Positions 17,231 to 24,836 of a stretch of DNA of 64,000 nt are shown piece after piece; the first letter of the stretch is position 1, and each line of letters begins with the position of its first letter. This DNA comes from an archaeon (GTDB taxonomy: Archaea > Thermoproteota > Nitrososphaeria > Nitrososphaerales > Gagatemarchaeaceae): positions 1 through 64,000 of the forward strand of contig CADDZR010000002.1 in the NCBI GenBank assembly GCA_902812495.1, in the 5' to 3' direction. A program made the position numbers and the translations under genes. A model generated the notes under the pieces. The model did no database searches, was not told the origin of the DNA, and was given only the letters and a program-made list of their open reading frames with translations.

Positions 17231-18060
17231 TGCTTATCTTCCTCTCTTCTTACTTTTCCCTCTGACAGCAGCTTCAGGACAGCTTTCTCTACTTCATCAG
17301 GCGGAAGATTTAGAACATTTGACGCATCTGTCACATCAATGTTACCATCGTGAATCGAAGCATACTTCAGGACCTGCTCCTCTGCATTTTTTGGAGTGCT
17401 GTAGACGTATCCAAGTATACCCTCTTCCTCCTCCTCACCTGTCTCGAGAAGCTCAACCTTGCCTTCTGCTATATCGTCTACTGATGAGAGTGGAGACGAG
17501 ATAACTTTTCTTAGGTTATCTGCCTTCTCCTCCGCATACTTCCTTGCCTGCTCAACAAGCTCTTCCGCACTCTCATTGTTAACGTTAATCGATATGGTTG
17601 GGCTTATAGTACCCATCTGCACCATTGTTTCCGAGAGTGTGTTTGTTATCTCGCTCGAGGCCTGGTCAAGGGAGGGAACAAGTCCACTAACTGTCTTGCT
17701 AACTTTCCTGAGTATCTTGAAGGCTGTAGTTAGATGAAGCATCACGTCGCCCACATCAACTATGCTCTCAAGCCTAAGAATAACCTGGGTTAGAGCAAGC
17801 TCGCTTGCGTAGACAACCTTCACAACCTTCCTGAGCTCGCTCCACTCGTTAGCATAGACAGATGCCTTCGACCTGTCGTTATTGCTGTAAGCCTTAACTG
17901 CGGTGTCGTAGAGCATCTTCCTCCTTTGCTCCAGCCTTTGTCTCAAATTTTCAAGCTCCCTTCTGTGAAGCTCTATCTCCTTGACAGCTGTGCTTATCTT
18001 CTGCTTTAAATTATCGTCTCTCCCAACACCAACAAGCTTAATCGGGTTCAAAGGGGGCAA
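17227..18060 (-). CDS. cdvB: CdvB, ESCRT-III protein with C-terminal winged helix
   Basis: A 277-residue ESCRT-III homologue. The Snf7-like helical core (about 14-190) has a basic first hairpin rich in Arg/Lys and the family pattern ANEWSELRKVVKVVYASELALTQVILRLESI. After an acidic linker (TGEEEEEG), a winged-helix domain occupies about 222-277 (EEQVLKYASIHDG...PPDEVEKAVLKLLSEGKV). In Sulfolobus CdvB this wing binds CdvA, so a CdvA partner is expected elsewhere in the genome. It lies in an operon with cdvC (ATGA overlap) and is separated from the upstream paralogue by a terminator hairpin. Confidence 0.92.
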   Translation of the reverse strand: MPPLNPIKLVGVGRDDNLKQKISTAVKEIELHRRELENLRQRLEQRRKMLYDTAVKAYSNNDRSKASVYANEWSELRKVVKVVYASELALTQVILRLESIVDVGDVMLHLTTAFKILRKVSKTVSGLVPSLDQASSEITNTLSETMVQMGTISPTISINVNNESAEELVEQARKYAEEKADNLRKVISSPLSSVDDIAEGKVELLETGEEEEEGILGYVYSTPKNAEEQVLKYASIHDGNIDVTDASNVLNLPPDEVEKAVLKLLSEGKVRREEDKQ

Positions 18061-18114
18061 CCTTTCCTATTCAAAGGTGTCCAGTATTGATAGGCTTGGT
18101 CAAGAAAATCAATA

Positions 18115-18182
18115 CAAAAAAGTGAAGAAAATGAAAACAAAAAGGGTGGGAGCCTGAACGCCTCTCGGCGCCCAAAGGTCCC
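18115..18182 (-). terminator. Bulged hairpin plus T tract between the two ESCRT-III genes
   Basis: On the minus strand the upstream paralogue's stop is followed by a 12-bp bulged hairpin. Stem segments on the plus-strand coordinates are 18148-18151/18179-18182, 18153-18155/18176-18178 and 18158-18162/18167-18171, closed by a GAGA tetraloop. A long T-rich tract follows (about 18147 down to 18115). It separates transcription of the paralogue from cdvBC, or allows partial read-through to set their ratio. Confidence 0.65.
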
Positions 18183-18190
18183 GCCAAGGC

Positions 18191-18841
18191 CTAGAAGGAG
18201 CTTCCTTCTGAGCTTTGTTCTGTTGATGGGAGGGATGTTGGTATCTCTGGGAACTTTTCCTTCATTCTCTGCTCTGCTACCGCGGATGCCTCCGCAAGTA
18301 TTCTCTCTGCGTCCTCGTTTGCTGCCTCGAAGTTCAGTGAGTACCCGCCAACCGTGCCCGCATCCACAAGGATGCTGCTCAGCAAGCCTGATATCTCGCC
18401 AATCTCGCTCTCCGCCTCAGGAAGCACGCCGGAAAGACCCTGCTTAACGTTCCTTATCACAGCCATCGCTGGTGTTAATGTCACTACTATGTCGCCGAGT
18501 TCAGTTATCGTGTTCAGTCTCAGGACAATTTGTTCGAGCGCTAGCTTTGCCTGTGTTACCATCTTGTTCATCTTTCTTATCTCTGCCAGCTCGTTGGCAA
18601 AGACAGATGCGTGCTGTGTGTCGTGCTTCTGGAGTGAGTTGACAACCTTGTTGAATATCTGTGTGTCTCTTTCTCTAAGCTTTGCAGACGTTGCGTCCAG
18701 CTTTGCTATCTGGACCTGTATTTGCCTTATTGCTAGGTCAAGCCTAGGTTTAAGGGGACCAGGATTTCTCACAGACTCCCTTACCCTATCGGCGAAACCT
18801 TGGCCTTGTTGCTTTTCCCATTTTCCTGCGAATGTTGACAT
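18191..18841 (-). CDS. CdvB paralogue (ESCRT-III without winged helix, MIM2-like tail)
   Basis: A 216-residue ESCRT-III protein resembling CdvB1/CdvB2 of other archaea. The core (about 28-190) shares the pattern of the neighbouring CdvB, for example ANELAEIRKMNKMVTQAKLALEQIVLRLNTITELGD. The winged helix is absent. Instead the tail holds KFPEIPTSLPS (196-206), which fits the MIM2 consensus bound by the MIT domain of Vps4. Terminators and an independent promoter separate it from cdvBC, so its level may be set apart, as for contractile-ring paralogues in Sulfolobus. The family call is firm; the subtype is inference. Confidence 0.9.
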   Translation of the reverse strand: MSTFAGKWEKQQGQGFADRVRESVRNPGPLKPRLDLAIRQIQVQIAKLDATSAKLRERDTQIFNKVVNSLQKHDTQHASVFANELAEIRKMNKMVTQAKLALEQIVLRLNTITELGDIVVTLTPAMAVIRNVKQGLSGVLPEAESEIGEISGLLSSILVDAGTVGGYSLNFEAANEDAERILAEASAVAEQRMKEKFPEIPTSLPSTEQSSEGSSF

Positions 18842-18933
18842 TCTTAGCTTCGGTGAAAACCTTCTCTACTGTAGAGTTAATTGGGGTAGTATAACTTTCT
18901 TCACAAGAGAATAAACAAATATTTTATTTCAAT

Positions 18934-18952
18934 GCTTGTTTCAAGAACAAGC
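18934..18952. promoter_or_regulatory. Inverted repeat between divergent ESCRT-III and ileS promoters
   Basis: The 7-bp arms gcttgtt/aacaagc are separated by tcaag. The repeat sits in the 157-bp divergent region, between AT-rich promoter-like elements of the ESCRT-III paralogue and ileS. It may be an operator; the regulator is unknown. Confidence 0.4.
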
Positions 18953-18998
18953 CAACAATAACGTTAAAAGAATATGCAGAAGGATGCTTTGCGCTTGA

Positions 18999-21900
18999 GT
19001 GATCATAAAATTAGAAGCTGAGAAAATGTATCTGCCGCAGCAGTACAATCCAAGTCTTGTTGAAGAGAGAGTAAGGAACTTTTATGAGAGGCTAGACCTG
19101 AACAAGTTTGTCTTTGAATCGATGGAAGGGAAGCAGAAGTACGGATTTGTTGAGGGACCTCCAACACTGAACAACCAGCCACACGTCGGGCATATGAGAG
19201 GTAGAATAATGAAAGATATCTGGTACAGATACAGCACAATATCAGGTAAAAGGGTTGTATTCAGGGGAGGATGGGATACGCAGGGCTTGCCAGTTGAGCT
19301 TGAGGCGGAGAAGGAGCTAGGGCTTACAGGTAACAAATGGGAGAACCTGAAGAAGATAGGAGAGGAGAAGCTTGTAAGTGCATGTAAGGAGCTTGTTGAG
19401 AAGTACAAAGGTTACTGGCTAGAGGCGGACAGGCTTCTCGGACTTTACATGGATCAAGAGAGAGCGTACACAACATACAAGGACAGCTACATAGAGAGGG
19501 AATGGAAGTATCTGGAGGTTGCATGGAGGGAAGGACTCCTTGGTGAGGGTTTCAAGGTTGTCCCATACTGCCCGAGCTGCCAGACAGCCCTAAGTCACGC
19601 GGAGTTAAACCTAGGCGGCTACGAGAAGCTTGAGGACCCAAGCCTTTACTACAAGGTTGAGTGCGAGGATGGCTCGTTTCTTGTTGTTTGGACGACAATG
19701 CCTTTTACTGTTGTAACGGATGAGATGATAGGCGTCAAGCCTGATGCTGAGTATGCATACGTTAAGATGGATGGGGAAAGGTGGGTTATAGCAAGGTCGA
19801 GGATAGAGGAGGTTGAGAAGGAGACAGGTGTTAAGTTTTCTGGTGTTGAAAAGATAGTTAGAGGGAAGGACCTTGAAGGAAAGAGATACAGACACCCACT
19901 GCTTGAGCTTATACCTGGACTGAAGAAAATCTCAGCTGAAGGCAAGGTTCATTTTGTTGTTGCAGAGGATTTTGTGGATATCACGACTGGTTCCGGTCTT
20001 GTACATCTCGCTCCAGCAAACGGAGAGGAGGATTTTACAGTTGCAACAAGGAGGAAGGTGCCTGTCTTTGCTCCTTTTGATGAACAGGTTAGATTTACTG
20101 AAGAGGCAGGTTACTTTAGTGGAAAGTTTGCAAGGGATGCAGATCAGTATGTTGTGGAGCTTCTGAGAGAAAAGGGCTTTCTTGTGCATGCAGGTAAGAT
20201 AGTACATGATTACCCAGTGTGCTGGAGGTCTGGGCATAGAATTGTTTGGCTTGCGAGGAAGGAGTACTTTTACTGGATAGACAGGATAAGGGAGAAGCTA
20301 ATAAAAGCAGCGGAGGATGTTGAATACTTCTTTGAAGCACCAAGGAACAGGTTCCTAGAGTTCATAAGGGAATCTCCACCATGGTGTATATCCAGAGAGA
20401 GGGTATGGGGGACACCACTTCCGATATGGGTCTGCTCAAAATGTGGGGAGAAGAACTGTCTCTTCTCTAGAAAAGAGATAGTTGAAAACGCTGTCGAGCT
20501 TCCCGACGGAGAGAACTTTGAGCTCCACAGGCCATGGATAGACAGGGTTGTTGTGAGATGCAAGAAATGTGGAGGAAAAGCTTACAGGGAGCCTTTTGTG
20601 CTAGATACATGGCACAACAGTGGTTCCGCACCTTTTGCATCCATGACATCAGAGGAATATGAAGAGCTTGTACCAGTGCCCTATCTAACAGAGGGAATAG
20701 ACCAGACAAGGGGCTGGGCATACACACTTCTTGTTCTCAACGTGCTAATGAAGGGTAAGCCAGAGGCACCTTACAGGTCATTTCTCTTCCAGGGGCACGT
20801 TCTTGATACACAGGGAAGGAAGATGAGTAAGAGCCTTGGGAACGTTGTCTGGGCACTTGAGCTTTTAAGGGAAAACTCAGCTGACCTTCTTAGATTTTAC
20901 TTGATTTGGAAGAGCTCCCCTGAGGATGCGCTTACACTGGATGTAAGCGAAATGGCGTCAAGACCATACCAGGTGCTAAATACACTTTACCATCTTCACG
21001 TATACTTCCAGCTTAACAGTGCTCTTGACATGTATGATGTAAGGAAGCACACATTACAGTGGGCTTTTGAAACGGGGAAGATGATGGCGCACGAAAGATG
21101 GTTATTGAACAAGCTCAGGAAGGTTGAATCAAGGGTCAGGGATGCGTACGAGAGGATGAGGTTAAACGAGGCATGCAGGGAGATAGAGAGATTTGTCATA
21201 GATATCCTGAGCCAGGGCTATGTTAGGATGGTTAGGCCTGAGCTCTGGAGCGAGGAGGCTGAAGGGGCTGAGAGAAGGCTTGTTATATACTCAGTGCTTG
21301 GAGAAGCCCTCAGGAGGACATGTTACCTCCTCCATCCTGTTTCCCCATTTGTGACTGAGTATCTTTACCAGAACCTCTTTGCTGTGGAGCCATGGAAGAA
21401 ACCAATGATGGTTGAGGTTATAGCTGATAAAATCATTGAAGATTACGTTCACGATGAAGAGGTTGTTGACTCCTGCCTTCTGGTGGAGGAAGCATGCAAC
21501 ATGGCTAGGAGTAGGGCAAGGCTCAAAAGGAGATGGCCTCTTAGAGAGATACATATATTCAAGCCGGGTACCTCTGAAGTGGGTGTAGCCGAATACCTTA
21601 TCTCCTCTCTGTGCAACGTCAAGGAGGTTAGAGTATACAACTCACCAGATGAGTTCCCAGCGAACTTCAGGCTTGTTCCAAACGCTGCAAGGATAGGTTC
21701 TCTATTCAAGGAAAAGACAAAGAAAATATTAAGCAATCTTGATGCATTAAAAGGAAAGGAGGCCATTTATGTATACTCAGAAAGCAAGAAGGTGCAACTT
21801 AACCTAGAAGGAAAAGAGATAGAGATTCCCCTCTCATGCTTTGACTTGTTTGTTGAACCAAAGGAAGGCTACGAGGTTGCAGAGAATTCTGGATTTTTTG

Positions 21901-22196
21901 TTGCAATTAGGAAAGAAAGGGACAAAGAGCTTGTAGCAGAAGGTCTTGTGAGGGATATAGCGAGGAGGTTGCAGGCGCTTAGGAAGGAGAAGGGCTATCC
22001 CCCAACTGCTGTTATATCTCTTGCGAGGGTTTACGGGCTTGAGGAGGAGGACAGGGAGATGCTTGCTTGCCTTACAGAGAAGCTTTCCTTTCTCGTCAGG
22101 GCAAAAAAGGTTGAACTTGTAAATGAAAAGCTAGAAGGTGAGTGGAAAAGGGATGAGCTTGACGGGAAGGAGATATGGCTCCAGGTTGTCATGTGA
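18999..22196 (+). CDS. ileS: Isoleucyl-tRNA synthetase
   Basis: A 1065-residue class Ia synthetase of archaeal/eukaryotic size. The HIGH motif is PHVGH (about 62-66), the KMSKS motif lies in GRKMSKSLGN (about 607), and GGWDTQGLPVE precedes the editing (CP1) domain. Zinc-type cysteine pairs lie in CSKCGEKNC and CKKCGG. The GTG at 18999 is supported by a TATA-like element near 18962-18972; an in-frame ATG nine codons later (19026) is the alternative. The last 8 bp overlap the convergent flippase gene. Confidence 0.96.
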   Translation: MIIKLEAEKMYLPQQYNPSLVEERVRNFYERLDLNKFVFESMEGKQKYGFVEGPPTLNNQPHVGHMRGRIMKDIWYRYSTISGKRVVFRGGWDTQGLPVELEAEKELGLTGNKWENLKKIGEEKLVSACKELVEKYKGYWLEADRLLGLYMDQERAYTTYKDSYIEREWKYLEVAWREGLLGEGFKVVPYCPSCQTALSHAELNLGGYEKLEDPSLYYKVECEDGSFLVVWTTMPFTVVTDEMIGVKPDAEYAYVKMDGERWVIARSRIEEVEKETGVKFSGVEKIVRGKDLEGKRYRHPLLELIPGLKKISAEGKVHFVVAEDFVDITTGSGLVHLAPANGEEDFTVATRRKVPVFAPFDEQVRFTEEAGYFSGKFARDADQYVVELLREKGFLVHAGKIVHDYPVCWRSGHRIVWLARKEYFYWIDRIREKLIKAAEDVEYFFEAPRNRFLEFIRESPPWCISRERVWGTPLPIWVCSKCGEKNCLFSRKEIVENAVELPDGENFELHRPWIDRVVVRCKKCGGKAYREPFVLDTWHNSGSAPFASMTSEEYEELVPVPYLTEGIDQTRGWAYTLLVLNVLMKGKPEAPYRSFLFQGHVLDTQGRKMSKSLGNVVWALELLRENSADLLRFYLIWKSSPEDALTLDVSEMASRPYQVLNTLYHLHVYFQLNSALDMYDVRKHTLQWAFETGKMMAHERWLLNKLRKVESRVRDAYERMRLNEACREIERFVIDILSQGYVRMVRPELWSEEAEGAERRLVIYSVLGEALRRTCYLLHPVSPFVTEYLYQNLFAVEPWKKPMMVEVIADKIIEDYVHDEEVVDSCLLVEEACNMARSRARLKRRWPLREIHIFKPGTSEVGVAEYLISSLCNVKEVRVYNSPDEFPANFRLVPNAARIGSLFKEKTKKILSNLDALKGKEAIYVYSESKKVQLNLEGKEIEIPLSCFDLFVEPKEGYEVAENSGFFVAIRKERDKELVAEGLVRDIARRLQALRKEKGYPPTAVISLARVYGLEEEDREMLACLTEKLSFLVRAKKVELVNEKLEGEWKRDELDGKEIWLQVVM

Positions 22197-23745
22197 ATTT
22201 CTTGACTAGACTTGCAATCAATTCAAATCTTTCTGGAAGTATCCTTCTAAGAAACTCTACATCCTCTTCACTTAGTATCCTCATTAACTTTAGCTCAGTA
22301 AGGTAAATTAAAAGGCCAAGGAACACATAGAGAATGGATAATAGTGCAACAACAATTCTTGGAAATGAGAAGTATGTGAAGGACAGATAGGCCATTAAGA
22401 ATATAACAAGGCCCATTGCAGCTGAAGCAAGAATAGTTTTAACGAAAGTGTTCCAGTCAGCTAGGCCAAGACACATCTTCCTTGCAAAGTAGTAAGTTGC
22501 AAAGAAGGATACGCAGAGCATTAAAACCCTTCCGAGAGCAACACCAGATATACCTAGAAAAGGAAGAGTTAGGTAGGATGAGAAGATAAGTGTTACAACA
22601 CCAAAGACGTTTGAAAGTGTGAAGAGATGGGAAGCGTCACTCACAAGAAGCCCTGAGGCGAAGACTGAGGATATCGAGGTTGCGGAGAGCGCAATAGCTA
22701 CTGAAGCAAGTACTGGAGCACCTTGGGAATACTGTGAACCAAATATTGTAAGAAGGTAAGGAGAGACAGAAGCAAGGCAGAATCCTAGAGGAGATGCAAG
22801 TATTGAAACATACCTGGTGTATGCCTTCATAAGGTTTGGTATTTCATGCTTTTCGTACACAGGCATGTAACTAACAAGTGCGTTTATTATTGCTGAGGGT
22901 GCAAACGAGACAACAGAAGCACCTATCACAGCAATGTTGTAAACCCCGAGGCTCTCAAGTCCCTTTCCAAGATAGGCAAGTATCTTGTCTAGCTGCGTTA
23001 CAGCTAGACCTGTTAGGGATACACCAAAGACAGAGAGAGAATAGTAAGCTATTCTTGAGGTTCTAATTTTAGTGTACCTTGAGCCCACCGAACCTCGAAG
23101 TGAGATAAATAGACTTGACAGGGCAAGGACAAAATCCCCTGCAATAAAACCAGCAAATATACCCTGTAAGCCAAAGCCAGTAACGACGAGAGATAGAGAG
23201 CTGATATATCTTATTGCATTCGATACTATTATTACCTTGCTAGAGGCTGTTGCCTTACCTATTCCAATTAGTGTATAAGCGCCTATCTGCGCCAGGGAGT
23301 ATGCTATACAGTCAAGAGATGCAAGGAATAGCACCTGTCTTTGATTGGCAGGAGCTATGAGGGATGAAAGGCCTGTGAAGTAAATTGCTGAAGCTGAGAG
23401 AGAAGATACAACAAGGGAAACTGAAAATGAAAATATTATAAGCCTTTTTGCTGAAGAAGGATAAAGCCTTAGGTCAGGAAGGAATCTTGTAACAGCTGGA
23501 GGTGTTCCTATTATCGAGCCACCTGTTACAGGGAGTGCAAATACAGAGAATGTTGATACAATTATGATAACTATGTTTAGAAGAGAGAACAGGCCAACCT
23601 GTTCAAGAGGAAGGAAGTTTGCTATTAGAACTATAAATGCAGTGTTCAGGATAAGTGTTACTAAGTTGGAGGCATAGAGTGAAGCTGCAGCAGTTGCAAC
23701 CTTTGTATCCCTTTCCATGCTTAGCTCCAACTTTGACTTCCTCAA
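22189..23745 (-). CDS. Polysaccharide flippase, MOP/MATE-like superfamily
   Basis: A 518-residue membrane protein with about 12-14 hydrophobic helices and few charged residues, in the pattern of Wzx/RfbX-type flippases. These move lipid-linked oligosaccharides across the membrane for surface polysaccharide or protein glycosylation. There is no signal peptide; the N-terminus is cytosolic (KLELSMERDTKVA). The start overlaps the stop of the nuclease gene upstream by 4 bp. No glycosyltransferases are adjacent, so the cargo is unknown. Confidence 0.82.
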   Translation of the reverse strand: MRKSKLELSMERDTKVATAAASLYASNLVTLILNTAFIVLIANFLPLEQVGLFSLLNIVIIIVSTFSVFALPVTGGSIIGTPPAVTRFLPDLRLYPSSAKRLIIFSFSVSLVVSSLSASAIYFTGLSSLIAPANQRQVLFLASLDCIAYSLAQIGAYTLIGIGKATASSKVIIVSNAIRYISSLSLVVTGFGLQGIFAGFIAGDFVLALSSLFISLRGSVGSRYTKIRTSRIAYYSLSVFGVSLTGLAVTQLDKILAYLGKGLESLGVYNIAVIGASVVSFAPSAIINALVSYMPVYEKHEIPNLMKAYTRYVSILASPLGFCLASVSPYLLTIFGSQYSQGAPVLASVAIALSATSISSVFASGLLVSDASHLFTLSNVFGVVTLIFSSYLTLPFLGISGVALGRVLMLCVSFFATYYFARKMCLGLADWNTFVKTILASAAMGLVIFLMAYLSFTYFSFPRIVVALLSILYVFLGLLIYLTELKLMRILSEEDVEFLRRILPERFELIASLVKKFT

Positions 23746-24758
23746 TCCTCTGTCAGATGATCGTGCAGTGTGCTCTGGTAGCTCTCCACTGGTTTCGAGT
23801 CGAAGCCCTCCTTCTTAAGTATCCTGGAGAATCTTTCAGAAAAACCATGTGTTGTGTACACCACGTCAGGCGAAACATCCCCAACTATCTGGAGCAGTTC
23901 TCTAAAGTCTGAATGGTCGCTAATTGGAAAGCCATAATCCGCCCCAACGCTTTTCACGTACTCCCTGCTTATCGCCCATCCGCTAAAGAGTACAGTTACA
24001 GCATTGTACTTCTTCTTAAGTACTTTTACTTGGGTGCTCTTGCTGTTCATCACAGGGCTTATCATAAGCCACGGACCTTCTGGAAGTGATTCAATCTCGC
24101 TATTCCTGACTGTTATTCCATTTTGGATGTTTATACCGTTCTTCCTGTATATTGCGTTTATCTTCTCCACTGATTCGTGAAAGAAGATGGGCTTCCACGA
24201 GGAAAACATGTAGGAGAGTAGCTGTGCCTTTCCAAGCGTGTAGCCCATAAGCACAACAGGCATGCCCTTGTCGTAGCAGGACGAGATAAGAGAGTTTACC
24301 TGCTTTATGACTGAAGCTGTCGGTGGAAAGACGTATTCAGGACTGCCGTAAGTTGTTTCCATTATAAGCACTCTAGCATGCTTAAGCCTGCATCTCTTCA
24401 TAAAAGCCCTTTCCCTTCCAGCTATGTCTCCTGTGTAAATGACTTCGTCCTCTATGTTTATGCTTCTGGAGCCAAGTATGTGCCCCGAGTCAAGAAGCTC
24501 CACACCTTCAACTTCCTCTGGCTCCTTCATCTTGAAACCCCTTTCAGAAGCAAGCTGAACTGTTTCCCTCGACGATATTATCCTTTCCTTCTCCGACACA
24601 ATGTGAAGGTGGTCTGAGTGTGCATGAGAGACAAATGTGTAGTCAGCATTTTCACTACTTTTAGGATCCATTGAGAATGTCCTCCTTCCATACCTAACTA
24701 GGATGCCACCAGTACTTGAAAGAGAGACTGTTACCAACTTCCCGCCACCTCCTCGCAT
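23742..24758 (-). CDS. MBL-fold exonuclease (YSH1/Artemis-like)
   Basis: A 338-residue metallo-beta-lactamase-fold nuclease. Metal motifs are VSHAHSDH (HxHxDH), LDSGHILGS, IYTGDIAG and the late SDHSDF and TTHGFS. METTYGSPEY and LMGYTLGKAQ place it in the family annotated as mRNA 3'-end-processing factor-like or DNA-ligase-associated exonuclease. The substrate (RNA or DNA ends) cannot be decided here. No DNA ligase is adjacent; it is coupled by a 4 bp overlap to the flippase gene. Confidence 0.82.
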   Translation of the reverse strand: MRGGGGKLVTVSLSSTGGILVRYGRRTFSMDPKSSENADYTFVSHAHSDHLHIVSEKERIISSRETVQLASERGFKMKEPEEVEGVELLDSGHILGSRSINIEDEVIYTGDIAGRERAFMKRCRLKHARVLIMETTYGSPEYVFPPTASVIKQVNSLISSCYDKGMPVVLMGYTLGKAQLLSYMFSSWKPIFFHESVEKINAIYRKNGINIQNGITVRNSEIESLPEGPWLMISPVMNSKSTQVKVLKKKYNAVTVLFSGWAISREYVKSVGADYGFPISDHSDFRELLQIVGDVSPDVVYTTHGFSERFSRILKKEGFDSKPVESYQSTLHDHLTED

Positions 24759-24836
24759 TTATAATGGAAGCTCCCCCGAGAGAAAAGGGGCATACCATGC
24801 CTTGAATGCCATTCTCTTATGAACGTTAGTTTACTT

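Noticed and set aside
18354-18914. 186-codon plus-strand open frame over the ESCRT-III paralogue
   Set aside because: It is the mirror of a conserved gene; its low-complexity Ser/Leu composition is typical of such shadows.
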